This document shows positions 1-6,924 of a stretch of 11,884 nucleotides of DNA, piece by piece. The stretch covers positions 47,004 through 58,887 of the forward strand of contig DHTR01000004.1 in the NCBI GenBank assembly GCA_002408725.1, read 5' to 3'. A program made the position numbers and the translations under genes. Under the pieces are notes generated by a model. The model was not told where the DNA came from and searched no databases. It worked only from the letters and a program-made list of their open reading frames with translations. This stretch comes from Pelotomaculum sp. UBA5255. Its GTDB lineage: Bacteria; Bacillota; Desulfotomaculia; Desulfotomaculales; Pelotomaculaceae. Position 1 is the stretch's first letter. Each line of letters begins with the position of its first letter.

Positions 1-1
1 C

Positions 2-1255
2 AAACTGGTAAAAGGCATTCCGGCAAGGGTCGAAAGGGATGTTCCGGGGGAAGAGATAATTTTTTCGGCCCCGCTCCAGGAGGATAACCTGCCGGGCCCC
101 GGGGTGTCAGAATGCAGCGGACATCCCGTTCCGGGTTTTGATCTAAAACGCCAGAACATTCTTCTGCAAGAAGATCTAAGAAAGGTCCTGGATGAAGTTA
201 TTAAGAAGGGGCAATTTATTCTGGCGGAAAACGTGCAGGAACTGGAAAGCGAGATTGCCCGGATTTGCGGAGCGCGGTACGGCATCGGTGTGGCGAACGG
301 AAGCGACGCCCTCTATCTGGCTCTCCTGGCCTGCGGAGTTGGCCAGGGTGACGAGGTGATTACCACACCTTTCACGTTTTTTGCAACAGCCGGCGCAATT
401 GCCCGGGCCGGCGCTGTGCCTGTATTTTCGGACATTGATCCTGTGACGTATAACCTCGACCCTGTGCTTGCCGCCTCCCGTGTCACCTCGCGTACCAAAG
501 CAATTCTGCCGGTTCACCTTTACGGTCATCCCGCTGACATGGAGCCGCTCATGCAGGTAGCCCGGGCAAATCAGCTTAAAGTGATTGAAGATGCCGCCCA
601 GGCCTTAGGGGCTTCCGGACAAGATGGGCCGGTGGGTAACATTGGCGATGCCGGGTGTATCAGCTTTTTCCCAACAAAAAACCTGGGCTGCTTCGGCGAC
701 GGAGGCATGGTCGTCACAAGCGACCCGGAAATTGCCGAGCGCGTCAGGATGCTCCGTGTTCACGGGAGCCGGAAGAAGTATATTCATGAGGCGCTCGGGT
801 GTAACAGCAGGCTGGACGAGATGCAGGCAGCTGTCTTAAGGGTCAAACTCGCACACTTCCCCAGTTGGACGGAAAGGCGGCGGGAAATAGCCCTTCTGTA
901 CGATCAGCTTTTGAATTCTTCGGGGCTGGTTCAAAAAGGAGTTATCCGGCTGCCGCGTCAGCTTCCGGGTTGCTTTCACGTTTACCACCAGTATACCCTC
1001 GCTGTGGGAGAAAGAGACCGGCTGCAGCAGTATCTTAAAAACAAGGGGATCGGCAGTACGGTTTACTACCCGTTGCCCCTCCACAGACAGGAGGTTTTTC
1101 GCAGTCTGGGATACAAGGAGGGGGACTTCCCCCGGGCAGAGCAGGCAGCCAGGGAAGTTTTATCGCTGCCCATGTTTCCGGAAATGACGGGAGAAGAGGT
1201 CGACCGCGTGGTGCATGTGATCTGTGAATTCTGGAAAGGGGAGGTCCAGTGCTAA
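2..1255 (+). CDS. Hexapeptide acyltransferase C-terminus fused in frame to a DegT/DnrJ/EryC1/StrS sugar aminotransferase (5' partial)
   Basis: This is a PLP-dependent aminotransferase for a keto-sugar nucleotide. Numbered from the GTG at 104, it has the pyridine-binding Asp163 and Gln166 in VIEDAAQALGA and the Schiff-base Lys192 in SFFPTKNLG. The core begins at VPGFDLKRQN and runs to the normal family end, about 375 residues. The frame stays open upstream to the window edge. That stretch contains LVKGIPARVERD, which resembles the closing coil of left-handed beta-helix acetyltransferases (the xGxPAxxI pattern). I therefore read one protein: an acyltransferase, a linker of about 25 residues, then the aminotransferase. 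An alternative is a separate start at GTG 104, but the nearest Shine-Dalgarno (78-83) lies 20 bases before it, which is too far. The next gene, a sugar dehydrogenase, overlaps this one. That suggests a WbpD/WbpE/WbpB-like set making a 3-amino or 2,3-diacetamido sugar. The aminotransferase family is near certain; the exact substrate is inferred. Confidence 0.88.
   Translation, partial: KLVKGIPARVERDVPGEEIIFSAPLQEDNLPGPGVSECSGHPVPGFDLKRQNILLQEDLRKVLDEVIKKGQFILAENVQELESEIARICGARYGIGVANGSDALYLALLACGVGQGDEVITTPFTFFATAGAIARAGAVPVFSDIDPVTYNLDPVLAASRVTSRTKAILPVHLYGHPADMEPLMQVARANQLKVIEDAAQALGASGQDGPVGNIGDAGCISFFPTKNLGCFGDGGMVVTSDPEIAERVRMLRVHGSRKKYIHEALGCNSRLDEMQAAVLRVKLAHFPSWTERRREIALLYDQLLNSSGLVQKGVIRLPRQLPGCFHVYHQYTLAVGERDRLQQYLKNKGIGSTVYYPLPLHRQEVFRSLGYKEGDFPRAEQAAREVLSLPMFPEMTGEEVDRVVHVICEFWKGEVQC
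78..83 (+). promoter_or_regulatory. Internal AGGAGG Shine-Dalgarno-like site near the domain junction
   Basis: A perfect AGGAGG lies inside the open frame that joins the acyltransferase-like tail to the aminotransferase. The next in-frame near-start is CTG at 89, five bases downstream; GTG at 104 is 20 bases away. It could permit internal initiation of a free aminotransferase, or it may simply be the codons for a Gln-Glu-Asp stretch in the linker. It does not remove the fusion, because no in-frame stop precedes it. Confidence 0.35.
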
Positions 1256-2223
1256 AAACTGCTGTTGTTGGAGCCGGCAATTGGGGCCAAAACCTGGTGC
1301 AAACGCTTGATCAGATGGGTGTTTTGGCAGCGGTAGTTGAAACCGACCCGGCCCAAAAGGAGAACTTAGCAAAAAAATACAACAATCTAGTAATTTATGA
1401 GGACTTCCGGCAACTTCTGGACAATCCCGAGATCCAGGCACTCCTGATCGCAACTCCGGCCCCCACCCATTATCCGTTGGCCAGGGCGGCCTTACTGGCT
1501 GGAAAGGACGTTTTCCTGGAAAAACCGATGGTGTTGTCCTCGGCGGATGCAGAAAATCTGGTGGAGTTGGCCGGACAAAAGGAGCGGGTGCTGATGGTTG
1601 GTCATTTGCTTCTTTACCAGCCGGCCATTCAGTGGCTAAAGCAGTACATATTGTCCGGCGCCGTCGGAGACCTCCGGATCCTGAGCCAGGAACGGCTTAA
1701 GCTGGGGCGGGTAAGGGCAAATGAAGATGTGCTGTGGAGCTTTGGGGTGCACGACATAGCGGTGCTGCTATACCTGGTCGGCCAATCGCCGGAGGCTGTC
1801 GAAGCAACCGGGCAGTGTGTTCTTCAGCCGCAGATAGCGGACGACGTTTATGTCCACTTGACCTTTAAAAGCGGTGTGAAAGCAAACCTGCATGTCTCCT
1901 GGCTCTGGCCGGAGCAGCACCGCCGCTTAACTGTCATCGGCTCGGAGGCCATGCTGGTATACAATGAACTGGAACAAACGGTGACTTTGCACCGCAAGGG
2001 AATTTCCTCCGGCTTAGCCGTCCGGGATCAGGGCTGTGAAGTGGTTTTCCATGGCAGCGCCGAGCCCCTGCGCCTGGAATGCGAGCATTTCCTCCAGGCT
2101 GTTGAGCAGAGAAAAGCTCCCCTTTCGGACGGGTGCAGTGCAATTGATGTAATCAAAATCTTGGAGAGTGCTTCAAAAGAAATTGCAGGGACAGTGAAGC
2201 AGAAAGGCGGGCAAGATGTATAG
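1249..2223 (+). CDS. Gfo/Idh/MocA-family sugar nucleotide dehydrogenase (UDP-GlcNAc 3-dehydrogenase type)
   Basis: This is a 324-residue NAD(P)-dependent oxidoreductase of normal family length. The N-terminal Rossmann fold carries VVGAGNWGQN (residues 6-15, GxGxxG). The family EKP motif is at Glu91-Lys92-Pro93, where the Lys is the usual catalytic residue. A GVHDIAVLLY segment follows (His168, Asp169), in the alpha/beta substrate domain. The family oxidises a sugar hydroxyl to a ketone. Beside a DegT aminotransferase and an acyltransferase, the likely reaction is C3 oxidation of a UDP-HexNAc or UDP-HexNAcA, as in WbpB/WlbA or GnnA. The GTG start overlaps the upstream gene by 7 bases, with GGGGAGGT at 1238-1245 as ribosome site, so the two are probably translationally coupled. 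The DNA is GC-rich, like the gene before it. Which UDP sugar is used cannot be told from the sequence. Confidence 0.9.
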   Translation: MLKTAVVGAGNWGQNLVQTLDQMGVLAAVVETDPAQKENLAKKYNNLVIYEDFRQLLDNPEIQALLIATPAPTHYPLARAALLAGKDVFLEKPMVLSSADAENLVELAGQKERVLMVGHLLLYQPAIQWLKQYILSGAVGDLRILSQERLKLGRVRANEDVLWSFGVHDIAVLLYLVGQSPEAVEATGQCVLQPQIADDVYVHLTFKSGVKANLHVSWLWPEQHRRLTVIGSEAMLVYNELEQTVTLHRKGISSGLAVRDQGCEVVFHGSAEPLRLECEHFLQAVEQRKAPLSDGCSAIDVIKILESASKEIAGTVKQKGGQDV

Positions 2224-2989
2224 AAATCACACAATCGGGGTTGTGGTACCAGCCTATAATGAAGAGAAGTTAATCGGCGAAACGCTTGCCGGCATGCCTG
2301 CTTATGTGGACCGGGTTTACGCGGTGGACGACGGCTCCACTGACCGCACGCCAGGGATTATCCGGGAGTTTCAGAAACGCGATCGGAAGGTTGTTTTAAT
2401 CCAGCACGAGAAGAACGGGGGTGTGGGGGCCGCTATCATAACAGGCTATAAAAAGGCGCTGGCAGAAGGGATCAGCGCCACGGCAGTAATGGCCGGTGAC
2501 AACCAGATGGACCCTGTTCAGCTTACCCGGTTGCTTAATCCCCTAATTGACGGCATGGCAGACTATAGCAAGGGCAACCGTCTGTCTAAAAAAGAGCACA
2601 AGACCGGCATGAGCAGGTGGAGGCAATTTGGTAATTTTATTCTTTCCACGCTGACTAAAATATCTTCCGGCTACTATCATGTTCAAGACCCCCAGAACGG
2701 CTATACGGCAATATCGAGAAACGCTCTCCAGTGTCTGAATCTGGATGAGGTATATACCTATTACGGTTACTGCAATGACTTGCTCGCCAGGCTAAACGTG
2801 TTGGGAATGAAAGTTATTGAAGTAGATATGCCCGCCCGCTATGGAGATGAAAAATCAAAGATCAAATATGGCCCTTACATACGCAAAGTATCGTTTTTAC
2901 TTTTACGCAATTTTTGCTGGAGGTTGAGCAGGAAAGTAATCAGTTTCATTGGGCGGGACAAAACCGAGGCCAGAATTTTATCTAAGTAA
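2216..2989 (+). CDS. Family 2 glycosyltransferase, DPM1/DPG-synthase-like
   Basis: This is a 257-residue GT-A glycosyltransferase. VVVPAYNEE (residues 9-17) begins the fold. VDDGSTD places nucleotide-binding Asp38 and Asp39. AGDNQMDP gives the metal and nucleotide motif as Asp95-x3-Asp99. Downstream, DPQNGYTAIS and the PARYGDEKSKIKYG segment match the pattern of dolichyl- or polyprenyl-phosphate sugar synthases. No long C-terminal transmembrane helix is seen; the protein ends in a basic, amphipathic tail, so it is probably peripheral at the inner membrane face. The ATG overlaps the dehydrogenase gene by 8 bases. It may transfer a sugar from a nucleotide donor to polyprenyl phosphate, which would supply the GT-C protein encoded further down. 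That link is inference, and transfer to a growing lipid-linked glycan is equally possible. Confidence 0.88.
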   Translation: MYRNHTIGVVVPAYNEEKLIGETLAGMPAYVDRVYAVDDGSTDRTPGIIREFQKRDRKVVLIQHEKNGGVGAAIITGYKKALAEGISATAVMAGDNQMDPVQLTRLLNPLIDGMADYSKGNRLSKKEHKTGMSRWRQFGNFILSTLTKISSGYYHVQDPQNGYTAISRNALQCLNLDEVYTYYGYCNDLLARLNVLGMKVIEVDMPARYGDEKSKIKYGPYIRKVSFLLLRNFCWRLSRKVISFIGRDKTEARILSK

Positions 2990-3016
2990 AATTATATAGA
3001 TGCGGATGGGTGAAAA

Positions 3017-3775
3017 GTGCTTGATTTCACGCTGCAGAAGTACAAAAGATTATGCCTGATGCTGATTGAGGCCGGTTTTATACCTCATACGGTTCAGGCA
3101 TGCCTGGAGTCAAAAGTAAAAAGCGAAAAGCGGGTTGTGTTAAGGCACGATGTGGACCGAAAACCGGCTAACGCTCTAAAGATGGCAAAAATGGAGGCCG
3201 AGCTGGGTATTCAATCCACTTATTACTTCAGGTATCCTTACACATTCAAGCCTGATCTTGTTCGGAGAATATGCGATCTGGGGCACGAAATTGGGTATCA
3301 CTACGAAGTCCTGGCTAAAACGAGGGGCCGGTATGAGGAGGCCATCAAGCTTTTTAATTTAGAACTGGGGGAGTTTCGAAAAATCTGTGATGTCTTTACG
3401 ATTTGCATGCACGGAAGCCCGCTTTCAAGATACGATAATCGTGACTTATGGAAGTGCTATGATTTTAAAGAATTTGGTATTATTGGGGAAGGGTATCTTT
3501 CGTTTTTGGAGAAGGATATCTCCTACTTGTCCGATACTGGACGGAGTTGGAATTCCAAAAACAATGTCAGGGATTTTCTTCCCGGTCGCGGGAGCGCCGG
3601 ACCCACGGGATCCACGAAGAGTTTGATAGAATGGATTAAAGATAAAAACACAGGTGATTTATACCTTGTAACCCACCCTGAGAGATGGGATCCCAACTTG
3701 ACCGGCTGGGCAACCAGCGGGTTGAAGGATTATATATTTAACTTTGCAAAGAAAATATGGGTAAGGATAAGTTAA
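3017..3775 (+). CDS. NodB-like polysaccharide deacetylase family protein
   Basis: This is a 252-residue protein without a signal peptide, so probably cytoplasmic. The divergent carbohydrate esterase 4 fold shows as RHDVD (His44, Asp45, Asp47; the counterpart of the TFDDG motif), GHEIGYHYE (residues 89-97, His90 and His95), an MHGSP segment (His132) and VTHPERW (His220) near the end. The canonical second histidine of HxxxH is absent: position 99 is Leu. The family removes acetyl groups from sugars or simply binds them; the substrate here is unknown. The start is GTG, with only a weak GGATGGGTG upstream, and 27 bases separate it from the previous gene. The stop codon overlaps the next ATG (TAATG). 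Similar deacetylase plus FemAB pairs are known from PEP-CTERM/exosortase exopolysaccharide loci. Family assignment is strong, activity uncertain. Confidence 0.82.
   Translation: MLDFTLQKYKRLCLMLIEAGFIPHTVQACLESKVKSEKRVVLRHDVDRKPANALKMAKMEAELGIQSTYYFRYPYTFKPDLVRRICDLGHEIGYHYEVLAKTRGRYEEAIKLFNLELGEFRKICDVFTICMHGSPLSRYDNRDLWKCYDFKEFGIIGEGYLSFLEKDISYLSDTGRSWNSKNNVRDFLPGRGSAGPTGSTKSLIEWIKDKNTGDLYLVTHPERWDPNLTGWATSGLKDYIFNFAKKIWVRIS
3763..3767 (+). promoter_or_regulatory. Shine-Dalgarno AAGGA deciding the FemAB-like start
   Basis: AAGGA lies 7 bases before the ATG at 3775 and inside the last codons of the deacetylase gene. It favours this start over the in-frame ATG at 3757 and indicates translational coupling through the TAATG overlap. 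Confidence 0.6.
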
Positions 3776-4812
3776 TGACACAAATCTCAACCGAGGTTCA
3801 AAGAGAAGAGTGGTTGACGTTTCTGGAAAACAACAAGGACGCAAGTGTCTATCATACCCCCGGGTGGAAGCGGTTTCTGGAGGAAACCTTCAACTATGAA
3901 GCCCACTATCTTTATGCAAAAAATGATTCCGGTAGAATTGTCGGGTTGCTGCCTTTGCTTCACGTGGACAGTTTCATCACCGGCAGCAGACTTTGTTCCT
4001 TGCCGTTTTCACACAGGTGTGGCTATATAGGTGAGCCGGCCGTTTTTGAAGAGCTAATTAACAGTGGGATTAATTTATGCTTGAGTCATGGTATTCAGTA
4101 TTTTGAAATAAGGGACAAGGTTGATGTCAGCGAGTTTAAAAACGATAATTCATTTTCGACTTATATTCTAAAATTAAATGAAAATACTCAACAAGTATGG
4201 AATTATTTAAGAAAGGCTAATAAGGGGAGTGTTGCCAGGGCAATTAATAAATCAAAAAAAGCTGGGGTTCATGTTGAAGTCACTCGTGATTTGAGGGACA
4301 TCCAGGAATTCTATAAATTAAATTGCTTAAACAAAAGGGAACTCGGTGTTCCTTGCCATCCCTGGAATTTCTTCAAAAACCTGTTTACTTATTTGGGCGA
4401 TTATGTTTCTCTTTACGCTGCAAAATACAATAATAGAATGATTGCGGGGGGGGTCATGCTCTACTATAAAGACACTGTTCTATATGGCTACGGGGCATCG
4501 GACCCTAACTATCTTCAAATGAGACCAAATAATGCTTATGTGTGGAAAAGTATTGAAGACGCCTGCAAAGCCGGATTCCGGTACTATGATTTTGGCCGCA
4601 CCTCAAAACGGGATGATGGTCTTAGGGACTTTAAGAAGAGATGGGGGACGGTCGAATACCAGCTTTATTACAGCTATCATCCAGGTTGTCGCAGGTCTCT
4701 CAGTGAAAACCGGGAGGGCATAAAATATAAGCTTTTAACAAAATTAGTCCGAAGAATACCCATGCCCTTTTACATAAAGCTCAGTGATGTTGTTTTTAAA
4801 CACTTTGGGTGA
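3775..4812 (+). CDS. FemAB-like GNAT-fold acyltransferase of an exopolysaccharide locus
   Basis: This is a 345-residue protein from the ATG at 3775. It resembles FemAB/BioF2-type proteins: an N-terminal acceptor-like region (VYHTPGWKRFLEETF), a middle part with LRKANKGSVARAINKSKKAG, and a second GNAT-like half with AGGVMLYYKDTVLYGYGAS. The best signature is YYDFGRTSKRDDGLRDFKKR (from residue 270), typical of FemAB proteins associated with exopolysaccharide and PEP-CTERM loci. Related Fem enzymes transfer amino acids from tRNA to lipid II; the donor and acceptor here are unknown. I choose 3775 because AAGGA at 3763-3767 sits 7 bases before it and the ATG overlaps the upstream stop. An in-frame ATG at 3757 would add six residues but lacks a good ribosome site. 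A run of eight G residues lies inside the gene at 4446-4453. Confidence 0.82.
   Translation: MTQISTEVQREEWLTFLENNKDASVYHTPGWKRFLEETFNYEAHYLYAKNDSGRIVGLLPLLHVDSFITGSRLCSLPFSHRCGYIGEPAVFEELINSGINLCLSHGIQYFEIRDKVDVSEFKNDNSFSTYILKLNENTQQVWNYLRKANKGSVARAINKSKKAGVHVEVTRDLRDIQEFYKLNCLNKRELGVPCHPWNFFKNLFTYLGDYVSLYAAKYNNRMIAGGVMLYYKDTVLYGYGASDPNYLQMRPNNAYVWKSIEDACKAGFRYYDFGRTSKRDDGLRDFKKRWGTVEYQLYYSYHPGCRRSLSENREGIKYKLLTKLVRRIPMPFYIKLSDVVFKHFG
4446..4453 (+). repeat. Homopolymeric G8 tract inside the FemAB-like gene
   Basis: Eight consecutive G residues encode part of IAGGVML. Adding one G would bring a TAA into frame within five codons after the tract. Removing one G would lead to a TGA after roughly 25 codons. 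The tract is therefore placed so that slippage in either direction would truncate the protein. Confidence 0.9.
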
Positions 4813-4928
4813 GAATTGTTAATGTGGGGAATATCTCCTGGTTTTAGCTCTAAGAGGTTTAGCCGGCAGGTTTGAATAATGCATTTGAGCAGTTGTTTGT
4901 AGTTTTCTGGAAGTGTATTAATAACCCG

Positions 4929-4934
4929 GGTGGT
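4929..4934 (+). promoter_or_regulatory. GGTGGT ribosome binding site supporting the TTG 4941 start
   Basis: A one-mismatch variant of GGAGGT lies 6 bases before the TTG at 4941. It is better placed than anything before the upstream in-frame TTG at 4872, where only CAGG is found one base before the codon. Confidence 0.45.
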
Positions 4935-4940
4935 GATACC

Positions 4941-5810
4941 TTGAGCCGCGACTATATCCTGATCACACCGGCAAAAAATGAAGAGAAGAATCTTTCCGGT
5001 GTGGCAGATTCTGTAGTCGAACAAACCCTAAAGCCAAAGCTGTGGGTCATCATTGACGATGGAAGTGTAGACAACACGTCGGTGATTATCGAAACCCTAA
5101 TCAATGATTATGAATGGATTAAGACCGTTAAATTACCGCCGCACCCGAGGGATATTACGTTTCATTATGCCTATGTCTGCAAAAAGGGGTTTGAATATGC
5201 ACTTCAGTATGCCAGGGAAACATCGATTTCCTATGCTTATATTGGGTTACTCGATGCCGATACCATCTTGGAAACCGCGTACTTTGAAAAGATACTGCAA
5301 AAATTTGATCAAGATAAAGTTTTAGGTATAGCTAGCGGCGGCATTTATTTGCAAAATAACGGGAATTTACAGTGGGAAAAAAGCAGTGTGCACCTGCCGG
5401 CCGGTTCTGGTAGAATATGGGCGAAGGCCTGTTTTTTAGACACGGGTGGATACGCCCTTGAGCCATCGCCGGACTCGATCTCAAATGTTAAAGCAATTCT
5501 CAGGGGCTGGCGAATTCAACTATTTGAAAATATCGTTGCAATCCAGCAAAGGGCAACAAGCAGTGCTAATGGCTTATGGAAGGGTTATAAGATAAACGGT
5601 CAGACAGCGTACTACCTGAACAAGCATCCTCTGCTCGTTTTATTAAATGTTTTATTTCTGTCGACGCAGCGGCCATATTTTACTGGCGTACCCTATTTAA
5701 TTGGTTATTTCATCTCATTCTGCACCAGGAAACGACAAATTGATGATAAGGAAATCAAGGACTATTTCTGGGGCAGAAGATTGAAGGATGTTTTTAAGAG
5801 GGTGATTTAA
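4941..5810 (+). CDS. Family 2 glycosyltransferase with C-terminal hydrophobic segments
   Basis: This is a 289-residue GT-A glycosyltransferase from the TTG at 4941. The fold starts at once with YILITPAKNEEKNL (residues 5-18). IIDDGS gives Asp39-Asp40, and LLDADT gives the DxD metal site at Asp105-Ala-Asp107. The C-terminal third has two hydrophobic stretches, about residues 231-243 and 249-262, so membrane attachment is likely. The TTG is preceded by GGTGGT (4929-4934) at 6 bases. The frame is open further up to a TTG at 4872, but the extra 23 residues do not look like this family, so I prefer the shorter form. The gap of 128 bases after the FemAB-like gene is one of the larger ones here and holds no other gene. 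The protein probably adds one sugar to the lipid-linked repeat unit; donor and acceptor are unknown. Confidence 0.85.
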   Translation: MSRDYILITPAKNEEKNLSGVADSVVEQTLKPKLWVIIDDGSVDNTSVIIETLINDYEWIKTVKLPPHPRDITFHYAYVCKKGFEYALQYARETSISYAYIGLLDADTILETAYFEKILQKFDQDKVLGIASGGIYLQNNGNLQWEKSSVHLPAGSGRIWAKACFLDTGGYALEPSPDSISNVKAILRGWRIQLFENIVAIQQRATSSANGLWKGYKINGQTAYYLNKHPLLVLLNVLFLSTQRPYFTGVPYLIGYFISFCTRKRQIDDKEIKDYFWGRRLKDVFKRVI

Positions 5811-5882
5811 AAGCTTTAAAGCCGCCCGAAATTGTTAGATTAGTTACATTGAGAACACAAAAATCGAGGTGGATAAAAACAA

Positions 5883-6920
5883 TTGAGGTTAGTTTTTGAT
5901 ATTCACCACCCCGCTGATATTAATTTTTTTAAGAATGCTATAAATGAGCTATTATCCAGGAATTTTGAAGTTATCATTACAGCCTTGCCTAGAGGTCCAC
6001 TGGTTGAAATTTTAAAAAATGAACTGCCGAATTTGGATATCCTGGTTGTTGGAAAGGAAAGTAAAAAGGGGTTACTAAATAAAGTTAATTATACGGTGAA
6101 AAGAATTATAGAATTATATAATGTCCTTAAAAAGATTGATTTCAATTTATCATTGGGCTTTGGCGGGGAAGGAATTTCTCATGCCTCTTTTTTATTAGGC
6201 AAACCGTCTCTTGTTTTTGAAGACGATCCTGAGTACACCTTGTCCTATCTTTCGTATAAATTTTTTGCAACAAGAATCTTGATGAATAATTCTATTAGCA
6301 TTACAGGAAGGAAAATTCAAAAGTATAATGGATTTAAGGAGATTGCATACTTGCATCCCGATTACTTTATACCTTCCACGAAAGTTTTGAGTCAATATCA
6401 AGTTGAGCCTTTTAAATATATTTTTGTAAGGGAAGTAGATAACGTAAGCTTAAACTATAATCATTTAGAAGATGCTCAATTGTATAGAACTTGTCAAAAA
6501 CTTAAGGCGCAAGGGTATAAAATCATCTTGTCTCTGGAAAATAAATCACTCATGCATAAGTATATTGATAGTTGTTTGGTTTTAAAGGAACCAGTAACCG
6601 ATTTTTATTCCCTTTTATATTACGCATCTGCGTGCATATCATCCGGCGATACTGTTGCAAGAGAAGCATGCTTACTGGGAACTCCTTGTTTATATACAGG
6701 CGGTCGAGTTATGGCAGCCAATCAACCCTTAATTGAGTTAGGCATATTTAACGAATGCCAGGAGAGTTTAAGTGAAAAGGCAGTTGAAATAGCAAATAAA
6801 TTGTATGATTGGAAGAGTGTGATGCGTTCATTTATCGTTAATCATTGTGATGATACTACTGCAATTATTGTTAAGAATGTGGAAGGAATGTTGAATATCC
6901 TGGGTTGTGATAAGGTTTAG
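5883..6920 (+). CDS. DUF354 family protein (GT-B-fold glycosyltransferase-like)
   Basis: This is a 345-residue protein, a normal length for the family. The N-terminus reads FDIHHPADINFFKNAI (residues 5-20), a hallmark of DUF354. It is followed by LGFGGEGISHASFLLGKPS (from residue 91, His100) and an acidic EDDPEY cluster (113-118). The C-terminal half carries SSGDTVAREACLLGTPCLY (Gly255, Asp256, Glu261), similar to the nucleotide-sugar binding site of GT-B enzymes and UDP-GlcNAc 2-epimerases. DUF354 proteins recur in archaeal and bacterial surface-glycan loci, but I know of no settled reaction; a glycosyltransferase role is my best guess. The start is TTG, with AGGTGG (5867-5872) 10 bases upstream. 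The gene is clearly more AT-rich than the flippase after it and the genes at the left of the window, a possible sign of separate acquisition. Confidence 0.85.
   Translation: MRLVFDIHHPADINFFKNAINELLSRNFEVIITALPRGPLVEILKNELPNLDILVVGKESKKGLLNKVNYTVKRIIELYNVLKKIDFNLSLGFGGEGISHASFLLGKPSLVFEDDPEYTLSYLSYKFFATRILMNNSISITGRKIQKYNGFKEIAYLHPDYFIPSTKVLSQYQVEPFKYIFVREVDNVSLNYNHLEDAQLYRTCQKLKAQGYKIILSLENKSLMHKYIDSCLVLKEPVTDFYSLLYYASACISSGDTVAREACLLGTPCLYTGGRVMAANQPLIELGIFNECQESLSEKAVEIANKLYDWKSVMRSFIVNHCDDTTAIIVKNVEGMLNILGCDKV
6912..6916 (+). promoter_or_regulatory. Shine-Dalgarno AAGGT deciding the flippase start
   Basis: AAGGT lies 8 bases before the ATG at 6925 and within the final codons of the DUF354 gene. 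The alternative in-frame GTG at 6907 has no recognisable ribosome site in front of it. Confidence 0.5.
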
Positions 6921-6924
6921 AGAG

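Noticed and set aside
176..529. Open frame of 117 codons on the - strand opposite the aminotransferase gene
   Set aside because: It lies wholly within a strongly supported + strand gene, shows no recognisable domain, and long antisense frames are common in GC-rich coding DNA.
1160..1453. Open frame of 97 codons on the - strand across the aminotransferase/dehydrogenase junction
   Set aside because: It covers two well-supported genes and their overlap, and its sequence is Pro- and Arg-rich with no recognisable motif.
3387..3626. Second + strand open frame inside the first deacetylase gene
   Set aside because: The main frame carries the family motifs on both sides of this stretch, so there is no sign of a frameshift, and this frame has no recognisable content.
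4893..4921. Possible promoter TTGTTT, 17 bases, TATTAA upstream of the second family 2 glycosyltransferase
   Set aside because: The spacing is right but only 3 of 6 and 4 of 6 bases match the sigma-A consensus, in AT-rich DNA. It would sit about 20 bases before the TTG at 4941, which is possible but not convincing.
4872..4940. N-terminal extension of the second family 2 glycosyltransferase from TTG 4872
   Set aside because: The extra 23 residues do not look like a GT2 N-terminus, and the ribosome site before 4872 is poor compared with GGTGGT before 4941.
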